DNA of 64,000 nucleotides. It comes from Nocardia salmonicida NBRC 13393 (lineage in GTDB: Bacteria; Actinomycetota; Actinomycetes; Mycobacteriales; Mycobacteriaceae). The position numbers and the translations under genes were made by a program. The first letter of the stretch is position 1; each line of letters starts with the position of its first letter. The DNA is taken from positions 18,368 to 82,367 of the forward strand of contig NZ_BDBR01000045.1 of the NCBI RefSeq assembly GCF_001613085.1, written 5' to 3'. The notes under the pieces are model-generated. The model did not search any database. It was not told the DNA's origin and worked only from the letters and a program-made list of their open reading frames with translations. Below are positions 18,041 through 25,499 of this stretch, one piece after another.

Positions 18041-18237
18041 GTTTCGATCTTGTTGACGCACACTGGTTCAAGAGCACTCGGAGTGGTGCAGGCAAGGATT
18101 GCGTCGAAGTAGCTTTCCTGTTCGGCGGGCACGTCGGGGTGCGCGACAGCAAGAATCCCGCGGGTCCCGCCCTGGTGTTCGACGGCGCGAGCTGGGACGA
18201 CTTCACCCGTGGCATCGACACCGGCGCGTTCGCGTGA
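18037..18237 (+). CDS. DUF397 protein, 66 aa (copy 1)
   Basis: Contains the DUF397 core: WFKSTRSGAGKDCVEVAF, then GVRDSKNPAGPALVF and a terminal WDDFTRGI. It starts inside the ATGA overlap with the XRE gene and itself overlaps the next DUF397 gene by GTGA. The product is probably a small partner that inhibits or sequesters the co-encoded XRE protein. It has no enzymatic motif. Confidence 0.9.
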   Translation: MSFDLVDAHWFKSTRSGAGKDCVEVAFLFGGHVGVRDSKNPAGPALVFDGASWDDFTRGIDTGAFA

Positions 18238-18443
18238 ACACCAAGCGCGACATCGACACCACCGGCGCCACCTGGTTGCGGGCAGGCACCGGTGACGGGA
18301 GCGTGGAGGTCGCCATGCTGGCAGAGGGGCACGTGGCCCTGCGCGACAGCAAGAATCCCGAGGGTCCGGTGCTGATCTTCACCCCGAGTGAATGGACCGC
18401 CTTCACCGCGGGCGTGCACGACGGTGAGTTCGATCGTCCTTGA
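18234..18443 (+). CDS. DUF397 protein, 69 aa (copy 2)
   Basis: Second DUF397 domain in tandem, sharing RDSKNPEGPVLIF and a final WTAFTAGVHDGEF with its neighbour but diverged elsewhere (TWLRAGTGDGSVEVAML; the usual cysteine before VEVA is Ser here). GTG start within a GTGA overlap. Two non-identical DUF397 copies behind one XRE gene could give alternative complexes. Confidence 0.87.
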   Translation: MNTKRDIDTTGATWLRAGTGDGSVEVAMLAEGHVALRDSKNPEGPVLIFTPSEWTAFTAGVHDGEFDRP

Positions 18444-18521
18444 TCACGCTAGATCACAGTACGATAGATATTCGGCATAGGCCGAGGTTTGATGCGGCGC
18501 TCGGTCGGGTAACCCGGGTAT

Positions 18522-18719
18522 ATGGACCGAGGGTTGAAGAAAATGCCACCCCGGTACCGGAGGCTAGCGCCTGAGGACGGGGTGGAACGCCTGATCGTGA
18601 TCCTGCTGTTCGCGGTATCGGCGATCGGAATCTACGTTCTCACCAGCTCTTTGCTGTCGGCGTTGTTCATCGGATTACTGGTCGGATTAGTCGCTGTAGG
18701 GACTGTCGCTGTCTTGTAG
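18522..18719 (+). CDS. Small membrane protein, 65 aa
   Basis: A basic N-terminus (KKMPPRYRRLAPEDG) is followed by about 43 hydrophobic residues that can form two membrane helices (LIVILLFAVSAIGIYVL and LFIGLLVGLVAVGTVAVL). ATG 18522 or ATG 18543 could be the start. A strong terminator follows the stop. No family recognised. The TM pattern plus terminator makes it a likely real gene. Confidence 0.6.
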   Translation: MDRGLKKMPPRYRRLAPEDGVERLIVILLFAVSAIGIYVLTSSLLSALFIGLLVGLVAVGTVAVL

Positions 18720-18725
18720 GCAGCC

Positions 18726-18756
18726 GTCGCTGCGGGGCTTCGCACCCCGCAGCGAC
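18726..18756. terminator. Bidirectional terminator hairpin before sdhB
   Basis: A perfect 12-bp stem (GTCGCTGCGGGG and its complement) with loop CTTCGCA lies between the convergent small membrane gene and the sdh operon. Confidence 0.8.
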
Positions 18757-18764
18757 AACAGTAC

Positions 18765-19511
18765 CTACCGTCTGAACAATTTATTGCCGAGCCAGACAAT
18801 AGGGTCGAATTGTCGATCTACGACCCGTTCTTTCAGTGGAATCAAGGCGTTGTCGGTGATTTTGATGTGCTCGGGGCACACGTCGGTGCAGCACTTGGTG
18901 ATATTGCAATAGCCCAAACCTGCTTCCTCCTGGGCCATTTCGCGTCGATCGCGGGTATCGAGCGGGTGCATCTCCAACTCCGCGATGCGCATCAGGTAGC
19001 GCGGGCCGGCGAAGGCGGGCTTGTTCTCCTCGTGATCACGCACCACATGGCAGGTGTCCTGGCACAGGAAGCACTCGATGCACTTGCGGAACTCCTGGGA
19101 GCGCTCCACATCGACCTGCTTCATCCGGTAGTCACCCGCCGCGAGACCGGGCGGCGGAGTGAACGAGGGGATCTCCCGTGCCTTCTCGTAGTTGAACGAG
19201 ACGTCGGTGACCAGGTCCTTGATGATCGGGAAGGTCCGCATCGGCGTGACGGTGATGACCTCGTCCTGGGTGAACGTCGACATTCGCGTCATACAAAGCA
19301 GACGCGGGCGCCCGTTCACCTCCGCCGAACACGAACCGCACTTGCCCGCTTTGCAATTCCAGCGCACCGCGAGGTCGGGAGTCTGGGTGGCCTGGAGGCG
19401 ATGGATGATGTCGAGCACCACCTCGCCCTCGTTCACCGCCACCGTGTAGTCCTCGAGGCTGCCGCCCTCGATGTCGCCGCGCCAGACCCGGAACCGGGCG
19501 TCGTATCCCAT
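18765..19511 (-). CDS. sdhB: Succinate dehydrogenase iron-sulfur subunit (Sdh1 type), 248 aa
   Basis: The N-terminal plant-type [2Fe-2S] domain has CKAGKCGSC with a later partner Cys in LLCMTR. The C-terminal part has CIECFLCQDTC and CNITKCCTDVCPEH for the [4Fe-4S] and [3Fe-4S] clusters. It carries electrons from the flavoprotein to menaquinone at the membrane. Stop-to-start spacing after sdhA is two bases, so translation is coupled. Sequence and gene order (membrane-A-B) resemble mycobacterial Sdh1 (the Rv0249c-Rv0247c type) rather than the sdhCDAB operon. Confidence 0.95.
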   Translation of the reverse strand: MGYDARFRVWRGDIEGGSLEDYTVAVNEGEVVLDIIHRLQATQTPDLAVRWNCKAGKCGSCSAEVNGRPRLLCMTRMSTFTQDEVITVTPMRTFPIIKDLVTDVSFNYEKAREIPSFTPPPGLAAGDYRMKQVDVERSQEFRKCIECFLCQDTCHVVRDHEENKPAFAGPRYLMRIAELEMHPLDTRDRREMAQEEAGLGYCNITKCCTDVCPEHIKITDNALIPLKERVVDRQFDPIVWLGNKLFRR

Positions 19512-19513
19512 GG

Positions 19514-21436
19514 TTACGCCTTTCCCTCGGCTGCCGGGTGCTCAGCCAATTCTTGCTCGGTGTAGTACTTTTCGAGCTCGCTCAGTTCGAACAGGGCGAG
19601 TAGGTCTTCGCGCATCGGCGTCTGATCGGCCCGGGTGACGGTGACGTCGGGGATCTGGGCATCGGACGACGGATCGACCGCGCAGACCAGCAACGTGTTG
19701 CGCCAGTCCGGGTTCATGCCGGGGTGATCGTCGCGGGTGTGGCCGCCACGACTCTCGGTACGCAACAGCGCTGCCTGCGCGACACATTCGCTGACGATCA
19801 GCATGTTGGCCAGGTCGAGGGCCAGATGCCAGCCGGGGTTGAACGGCCGCTTGCCCTGCACCGCCACGTTGGCGTAGCGGGCGCGCAACTCGGCGAGTTT
19901 GTCGATCGCCGCGCGCACCTCGTGTTCCTTGCGGATGATGCCGACCAGGTCGTTCATCGTCTGCTGGAGTTCGGAGTGCAGGGTGTACGGGTTCTCGCCG
20001 GAACCGTCCGCGCGCGCATCGAACGGCGCCAGTGCGGTGTTCGCGGCCGCTTCGATGTCGGCTTCGGCGGGCGTCGGCTTGTCGGCGAGCTGCTGCACGT
20101 AGGCCGACGCGCCCAGCCCTGCCCTGCGGCCGAACACCAGCAGGTCCGACAGGGAGTTGCCGCCGAGCCGATTCGAGCCGTGCATGCCACCGGAACACTC
20201 ACCGGCGGCGAACAATCCGGGGACGAGCGCCGCACCGGAATCGGGGTTCACCTCGATCCCGCCCATCACGTAGTGGCAGGTGGGGCCGACTTCCATCGGC
20301 TCGGCCGTGATGTCGACATCGGCCAGTTCCTTGAACTGGTGGTGCATCGACGGCAGCCTGCGCACGATCTCGTCGGCGGGCATGCGGGAGGCGATGTCGA
20401 GGTAGACGCCGCCGTGTTCGGTGCCGCGGCCCGCCTTCACCTCCTCGTTGATCGCCCTGGCGACCTCGTCGCGGGGGAGTAGGTCGGGAGTGCGGCGCGC
20501 GGAATCGTTGTCGCGCAACCACTGATCGGCTTCTTCCTCGGTTTCGGCGTACTGACCCTTGAAGACCGGCGGGATGTAGTCGAACATGAACCGCTTGCCG
20601 TCGGAGTTCTTCAGCACGCCGCCGTCGCCGCGCACACCCTCGGTGACGAGGATGCCCTTCACGCTCGGCGGCCAGACCATCCCGGTGGGATGGAACTGGA
20701 GGAACTCCATATTGATCAGCGTCGCGCCCGAGCGCAGTGCCAGCGCGTGGCCGTCGCCGGTGTACTCCCATGAGTTCGATGTCACCGTGTAGGACTTGCC
20801 GATTCCGCCGGTGGCCAGCACGACCGCGGGCGCCTTGAACAGCACGAAGCCGCCCGATTCCCGCCAGTAGCCGAACGCGCCGGCGATCGCCCCGCCGTCG
20901 GTGAGCAATTCGGTGATCGTGCATTCGGCGAAGACCTTGATCCTGGCCTCGTAGTCGCCGGTCGCCGCGAAGTCCTCCTGCTGCAGCGAGACGATCTTCT
21001 GCTGCATCGTGCGGATCAGTTCGAGGCCGGTCCGGTCGCCGACATGGGCGAGGCGGGGGTAGGTGTGGCCGCCGAAGTTGCGCTGACTGATCCGCCCGTC
21101 GGCCGTGCGGTCGAACAGCGCCCCATAGGTTTCCAGCTCCCACACCCGGTCGGGCGCCTCCTGCGCGTGCAGTTCGGCCATGCGCCAGTTGTTGAGGAAC
21201 TTGCCGCCGCGCATGGTGTCTTTGAAGTGCGTCTGCCAGTTGTCCTTCTCATTGGCGTTGCCCATCGACGCCGCGCAACCACCCTCGGCCATCACGGTAT
21301 GCGCCTTGCCGAACAACGACTTACACACCACCGCCACCGAAAGCCCTTGTTCGCGTGCCTCGATCACGGCTCGCAGACCCGCGCCGCCCGCCCCGATCAC
21401 CACGACGTCGTAGTCGTGCCGTTCCACGTCTGGCAT
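19514..21436 (-). CDS. sdhA: Succinate dehydrogenase/fumarate reductase flavoprotein subunit, 640 aa
   Basis: The FAD-binding dinucleotide fold VIGAGGAGLRAVIEA is at about 12-26. The flavinylation region KAHTVMAEGGCAASMG follows near residue 45. Capping and active-site stretches include FLQFHPTGMVWPP and HVMGGIEV-like YVMGGIEVNPDSG, then GECSGGMHGSNRLGGNSL. It oxidises succinate to fumarate in the TCA cycle and respiratory chain. Length is within the range of the family's longer Sdh1 members. It follows the membrane subunit by 30 bp and precedes sdhB by 2 bp. Confidence 0.95.
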   Translation of the reverse strand: MPDVERHDYDVVVIGAGGAGLRAVIEAREQGLSVAVVCKSLFGKAHTVMAEGGCAASMGNANEKDNWQTHFKDTMRGGKFLNNWRMAELHAQEAPDRVWELETYGALFDRTADGRISQRNFGGHTYPRLAHVGDRTGLELIRTMQQKIVSLQQEDFAATGDYEARIKVFAECTITELLTDGGAIAGAFGYWRESGGFVLFKAPAVVLATGGIGKSYTVTSNSWEYTGDGHALALRSGATLINMEFLQFHPTGMVWPPSVKGILVTEGVRGDGGVLKNSDGKRFMFDYIPPVFKGQYAETEEEADQWLRDNDSARRTPDLLPRDEVARAINEEVKAGRGTEHGGVYLDIASRMPADEIVRRLPSMHHQFKELADVDITAEPMEVGPTCHYVMGGIEVNPDSGAALVPGLFAAGECSGGMHGSNRLGGNSLSDLLVFGRRAGLGASAYVQQLADKPTPAEADIEAAANTALAPFDARADGSGENPYTLHSELQQTMNDLVGIIRKEHEVRAAIDKLAELRARYANVAVQGKRPFNPGWHLALDLANMLIVSECVAQAALLRTESRGGHTRDDHPGMNPDWRNTLLVCAVDPSSDAQIPDVTVTRADQTPMREDLLALFELSELEKYYTEQELAEHPAAEGKA

Positions 21437-21466
21437 TGAAATACAAGCTCCTCGCGTTGTCGCGGC

Positions 21467-22348
21467 TCAGTTGACGAACCGCAGGTCCGAAATGGTCTGG
21501 CTCGCAACCAACATCACGTAGAAGTCGGCGAGCACGAGGGTGCCGAGAGTGGTCCAGGCCAGCGCCATGTGGCGGGTGTTGAGCTTGGAGATCTGGGTCC
21601 AGTACCAGTACCGCACCGGATGGGCGGAGAAGTTCTTGAGCCGTCCGCCCACGATGTGCCTGCACGAATGGCACGACAGGGTGTAGGCCCACAGCAGGAT
21701 CACGTTGACCAGCAGGACGATATTGCCGAGGCCGAAACCGAAACCGCCACTGCTGCCGTGGAACGCGGTGATCGCGTCGTAGGTGTTGATCAGCGAGACC
21801 ACCAGCGCCACGTAGAAGAAGTAGCGGTGCGCGTTCTGGATGATCAACGGCAGCCGCGACTCGCCGGTGTAGCGCGCGTGCGGCTCGGCCACCGCACAGG
21901 CGGGCGGCGAGAACCACACCGAGCGGTAGTAGGCCTTGCGGTAGTAGTAGCAGGTCAGCCGAAAGCCGAGCAGGAACGGCAGCACCACGAAACCGAGCGG
22001 GATCCACATCGGCAGCTCGGGGAACGGGGTACCGAAATGCGCCGATCCCGGAACGCATGAGTCGCTCAGACACGGCGAGTAGAACGGCGTCAGATAGTGG
22101 AACTCGGGCACCCAATAGGCCGTCCGCACAAAGGATCTGATCGTCGCGTAGGTGACGAACGCGGCGAGTCCGAGCGCGGTGAACAGCGGCGGCAGCCACC
22201 AGCGGTCGGTGCGAAGGGTGCGCGCGGAAATGCGGGCGCGCGTTCTGCTGAAGACGCCGGTGCCCGCGGAGTGGGAAGCGGGGGAAGCGGTCGGTGCGGC
22301 ACTCACGGTGGATGCCTCGCTGATCTTCGGGTCTGCGGCAGTGATCAT
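21467..22348 (-). CDS. Succinate dehydrogenase membrane anchor subunit (Sdh1 type), 293 aa
   Basis: A roughly 45-residue low-complexity cytosolic leader is followed by five hydrophobic spans (LPPLFTALGLAAFVTYATI, IPLGFVVLPFLLGF, YFFYVALVVSLI, LGNIVLLVNVILLWAY, LGTLVLADFYVMLV). His residues within or beside spans (NAHRYFF, CHSCRHIVGG) could ligate haem. It is a single fused anchor rather than separate SdhC and SdhD, as in mycobacterial Rv0249c. First gene of the operon; a CRP/GlxR-like palindrome lies about 93 bp upstream of the ATG. Confidence 0.92.
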   Translation of the reverse strand: MITAADPKISEASTVSAAPTASPASHSAGTGVFSRTRARISARTLRTDRWWLPPLFTALGLAAFVTYATIRSFVRTAYWVPEFHYLTPFYSPCLSDSCVPGSAHFGTPFPELPMWIPLGFVVLPFLLGFRLTCYYYRKAYYRSVWFSPPACAVAEPHARYTGESRLPLIIQNAHRYFFYVALVVSLINTYDAITAFHGSSGGFGFGLGNIVLLVNVILLWAYTLSCHSCRHIVGGRLKNFSAHPVRYWYWTQISKLNTRHMALAWTTLGTLVLADFYVMLVASQTISDLRFVN

Positions 22349-22440
22349 TACCCACCGCGATGGATTGTGATGTGGAGCACCATACGCCTCTGTTCATGCC
22401 GCTCGCGGTGGGTCTCATGCACTCGGTCACCACACATGGC

Positions 22441-22456
22441 GGTGATCTCGATCACA
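22441..22456. promoter_or_regulatory. CRP/GlxR-like binding site between sdh operon and thiolase gene
   Basis: GGTGA, six bases, TCACA: a near-perfect fit to TGTGA-N6-TCACA with one mismatch. It lies about 95 bp from both divergent start codons. GlxR controls sdh in Corynebacterium. A weaker copy (TGTGA-N6-GCACC) lies at 22366-22381. Confidence 0.6.
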
Positions 22457-22554
22457 GGCGTGAAGGTCGTGGCGACCCGTCATGCCTGCGCAACAAACCT
22501 GTGGTGCCCTGTGACAGGTATTCCCCCGTGCCGGGGAGAGGAGCGTGACGCGCA

Positions 22555-23733
22555 ATGAGAAGAGCCGCGATCGTGGCGCCCGTCCGTACGCCCAGTGGCG
22601 TGGAGGGCGGTGCGTTGTCGGGGATGCCCGCCGAGTGGCTGGCGACCACGGTGTTGTCCGCCGTGATCGAACGCTCGGGAATCGACCCGCTACGCATCGA
22701 CGATGTGGCCATGGCCTGTATCGATGGTGGCCTCTCCGATGTGCCCGCGGTCGGTTCGCTCGCCGCTCGCGGTGCCGGATTACCTTTCGCAGTACCCGGT
22801 TTCGTCACCGACAAACACGGCGGTAGCGGACTACAGGCGGTGATCACCGCGGCGATGATGGTCCAGACCGGCGCCGCGGATGTGGTGGTCGCGGGCGGAG
22901 TGGAATGCGCGACGACCCATGCGGGGCTACCCGGTGGGACCGCGGGATTGCACAACGCCGAGCGGCTGGCGCACTACTACGGGATCGACCGCAATGCCGC
23001 CGACGAGTTCGCGGTGGCCAGTCATCGCAAGGCGGCTCGGGCCTGGCGGCAGGGCGCGTTCGCGGCCGAGGTCGTCGGGGTGGCCGCCGGGTTCGGCGAT
23101 CACCAGATCACCCGTGACGAGGGCGTGCGCGACGACCTGTCGACCCACACGCTTGCCGGTTTGCGCCCGCTGCTGCGCGAGGGCGTGGTGACAGTCGGAA
23201 ACATGAGTTCGCATCGGCTCGGGGCGTCGGCGTGCCTGGTCGTCGCCGAGGACCGGCTCGGCGAGCTCGGGGTGACGCCGATGGCGTTTCTCGCGGGCTG
23301 GGCCGCCGCCGGGTGTGACAACGCGGGTCCCGGACTGGGGGCAGCGCCCGCGGTCTCGAAGCTGCTCGGGCGAGCCGGGTGCTCGCTGGACGAGATCGAT
23401 CTGCTCGAAATCAACGAGGGCTACGCGGTGGAGGTGCTCGCACTGGCCACCGAATGGGAACTCGACCCACTCGACCGGCTCAATGTGAACGGCTCCGACA
23501 TCGCGCTCGGGCACCCGGTCGGGGCCACGGGCCTGCGGATCATGACGACCATGCTGCACGAGCTGGGCCGCACCGGCGGTCGTTACGGACTGGAGGCCAT
23601 CGCGCTCGGCCACGATCACGGGATCGCGGCTCTGTTCGAATCGGCCGAAGCCGACGAACCGACCGAAGTCCCACGCGGCGCCCGCTTCCACGGCTCCCGA
23701 ACCCGCAAACTGGGCCGGCACCGAGCCGGGTAG
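22555..23733 (+). CDS. Thiolase-family protein lacking both catalytic cysteines, 392 aa
   Basis: The overall fold is clear: IVAPVRTPSG start, HGGSGLQAV, VVVAGGVE, NEGYAVEVLAL, NVNGSDIALGHPVGATG. Yet the nucleophilic cysteine (Cys89 of Zoogloea thiolase) is Gly89 (DKHGGSGLQ), and the second cysteine of the C-terminal CxGGG motif is Ala350 (AIALGHDHG), with GGG also changed to GHD. The GHP histidine (His320) remains. It cannot use the normal Claisen/thiolysis mechanism. It is divergent from the sdh operon. It may be a scaffold, a lipid carrier or an enzyme with different chemistry. The ATG at 22555 follows GGAGAGGAG. Confidence 0.85.
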   Translation: MRRAAIVAPVRTPSGVEGGALSGMPAEWLATTVLSAVIERSGIDPLRIDDVAMACIDGGLSDVPAVGSLAARGAGLPFAVPGFVTDKHGGSGLQAVITAAMMVQTGAADVVVAGGVECATTHAGLPGGTAGLHNAERLAHYYGIDRNAADEFAVASHRKAARAWRQGAFAAEVVGVAAGFGDHQITRDEGVRDDLSTHTLAGLRPLLREGVVTVGNMSSHRLGASACLVVAEDRLGELGVTPMAFLAGWAAAGCDNAGPGLGAAPAVSKLLGRAGCSLDEIDLLEINEGYAVEVLALATEWELDPLDRLNVNGSDIALGHPVGATGLRIMTTMLHELGRTGGRYGLEAIALGHDHGIAALFESAEADEPTEVPRGARFHGSRTRKLGRHRAG

Positions 23734-23753
23734 TCAGCTCCAGAAATACTGGT

Positions 23754-23789
23754 CGGCGCGACGACCCTGATGGCAGGGCCGTCGCGCCG
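23754..23789. terminator. Terminator between thiolase gene and the 96-aa gene
   Basis: A nearly perfect 16-bp stem with loop ATGG (outer CGGCGCGACG, inner CCCTG) sits between convergent genes. Confidence 0.8.
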
Positions 23790-23801
23790 GTGATCAGGCT
23801 C

Positions 23802-24092
23802 TTACTTCGTTCTGGGGCGGGAGTGGAAGCCGAGGCCTTCGTCCTGGGCGCCCATCCATGCTGCTTCGTCGGACTTGCTGTCGGGGACGTAGATCGGCTC
23901 CGACCGGCGTGGGACGGCGAGTTCCGGCGGTGGTGCCTGCTCGAAGTCCTCGGCGTCGATGACGAGCCGCTCGAGGTCGTTCTCCAGACGACGGATGGTG
24001 GCCGCGTCGCCGTAGTTGGAGCGCAGTGCGCCGATCGATTGCCGGAGTTGGCCGACCGCGTAGCGCAGTTCCGCGATATCGCTGCGTGTCAT
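23802..24092 (-). CDS. Hypothetical protein, 96 aa
   Basis: The N-terminal half (IAELRYAVGQLRQSIGALRSNYGDAATIRRLENDLERLVIDAEDFE) is a predicted coiled coil. The C-terminal half is Pro-rich and disordered (APPPELAVPRRSEP, IYVPDSKSDEAAWMGAQDEGLGFHS). A strong GGAGGTAACG ribosome-binding site precedes ATG 24092, supporting a real and well-translated gene. The tail resembles small mycobacterial cytosolic hypotheticals, but no function is known to me. Confidence 0.75.
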   Translation of the reverse strand: MTRSDIAELRYAVGQLRQSIGALRSNYGDAATIRRLENDLERLVIDAEDFEQAPPPELAVPRRSEPIYVPDSKSDEAAWMGAQDEGLGFHSRPRTK

Positions 24093-24283
24093 CGTTACCT
24101 CCTGTGTATATGGCGGGCATACCGACTCGCCGGATCACGGGTACGCCCGAAAAGTCCCGGGCCGCACTGCACCGAGCCGTGTGACTCACCACACAACGTG
24201 ATCTCCACCACAATAACGGATCTTTTCGGTTTACGCCCGAAGTTGTGGGAGAACACAGGATTGCCGTCCGGTAACTGTTGTGC

Positions 24284-25234
24284 TCACCCAGCGACGGCGT
24301 AGCGAGTGCGCATGTCGATCCTCGCCCGGTCGACCAGCGTGGTGATCGAGTGGGCGACGTCTTCGGCGTGTTCGAGGATCACGCTGTGACCGGCGCCTTC
24401 GATCCGCACCAGCTCGGCGCCCGCCAGCTGTGAGGCCAGCACCACCGAGTGGGTGAACGGCACCATGAGATCGGCCGAGCCCGCCAGGACGAGAGCGGGC
24501 AGATCGCCGAAGCGGGCGAGGGTGTTCGCCTCGTCGAAGTCGAGCAGCGAGCTCAGGAAGCCGGACATGGTCAGCAGCGCGGTCTCGTTGAGCACCGCGG
24601 TGGCGATGGCCGCGACGCGCGGGCTCAGGCGCCGGGTGCCCGTGCTCGCCTCGCGGATCAGCGGTCCGAAGATCCAGCGGGAGAAGCGCTTCGACGCCTG
24701 CATCATCCTGGGCGCGGCCACGACCGCGCGCTGCAGCGAGGCCACAGCGTGCCGATTGAGGAGTCTGCCGAGGCCGACCTCGGTGATGCCGCCCGCGGCG
24801 CCCGCGATCAGGCCGATCCCGGCGATCCGGTGACCGATGGCCGCCGGGTAGAGGCGGGCGTAGGCCAGCACCACCATCGCGCCCATCGAATGTCCGACGA
24901 GTACGACGGGCCCCGTCGGTGCGACCGCGCGCAGCACCGCGTCGAGATCGGTGGCGAGCTGGTCGATCGTGTAGGTGGCGTGGTGGGCGTGCCCGGATTC
25001 GCCGTGGCCTCGGTGGTCGTAGAAGACCATCCGGGCGTCGGCGGCCCAATCCCGCAGCAGATGGTCGCGCAGGAACGACCAGGATTCGGTGTGCAGGCAG
25101 TGGCCGTGGACGAAAACGACGGTCAGGGCCGCGTCCTTGTCGCCGAAGCTGCGGACCGCGATGGGCACACCGTCATCGGCGACGACAGTGCAGCGGCGAC
25201 CGCCGGTGCCGGTGATAGGGAAGGTTTTCGACAT
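24284..25234 (-). CDS. Alpha/beta-fold hydrolase, 316 aa
   Basis: VVFVHGHCLHTESW gives the oxyanion HG motif, YDHRGHGESG follows, and the nucleophile elbow is GHSMG with Ser116. A late Asp in VLAGSADLMVPF and the final His in EGAGHSVILE complete the triad. ATG 25234 follows GAGGAGG. Mycobacteria carry many similar esterase/lipase-like enzymes. Substrate unknown, probably an ester or lactone. About 190 bp without genes separates it from the downstream 96-aa gene. Confidence 0.92.
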   Translation of the reverse strand: MSKTFPITGTGGRRCTVVADDGVPIAVRSFGDKDAALTVVFVHGHCLHTESWSFLRDHLLRDWAADARMVFYDHRGHGESGHAHHATYTIDQLATDLDAVLRAVAPTGPVVLVGHSMGAMVVLAYARLYPAAIGHRIAGIGLIAGAAGGITEVGLGRLLNRHAVASLQRAVVAAPRMMQASKRFSRWIFGPLIREASTGTRRLSPRVAAIATAVLNETALLTMSGFLSSLLDFDEANTLARFGDLPALVLAGSADLMVPFTHSVVLASQLAGAELVRIEGAGHSVILEHAEDVAHSITTLVDRARIDMRTRYAVAG

Positions 25235-25390
25235 TGCGCCCTCCTCCGTCTGCGGCGGGACGCCCTGAGGAATATGCGTTCCTGCCTGGTGTTTCGGAGA
25301 AGGTTTCCAGCGTGTTAACCGGTCAACCCTCGCGTTATCCACTCGATGCGCAAACGATTCCGGGTGGGCGCGCATCGTTACTCAGGACGA

Positions 25391-25496
25391 TCTTCGGAGA
25401 TCTAGCACTTTCACTAGAAATTTGTAGACGACTGTCGAGGAGTGGCTACGCAGGGAATTCTTCGTATCTCTAGGTGATTTGCTAGAAATCCGAAGA
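25391..25496. repeat. 106-bp element with 17-bp imperfect terminal inverted repeats
   Basis: Left end 25391-25407 and right end 25480-25496 are reverse complements at 15 of 17 positions (TCTTCGGA plus TCTAGCA in both). The interior is visibly AT-richer than the genome and contains a further CACTAGAAAT copy. It abuts the stop codon of the ATPase gene. I see no coding potential and no clear target-site duplication. It could be a small MITE-like element or a regulatory/terminator structure. Confidence 0.55.
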
Positions 25497-25499
25497 TGC

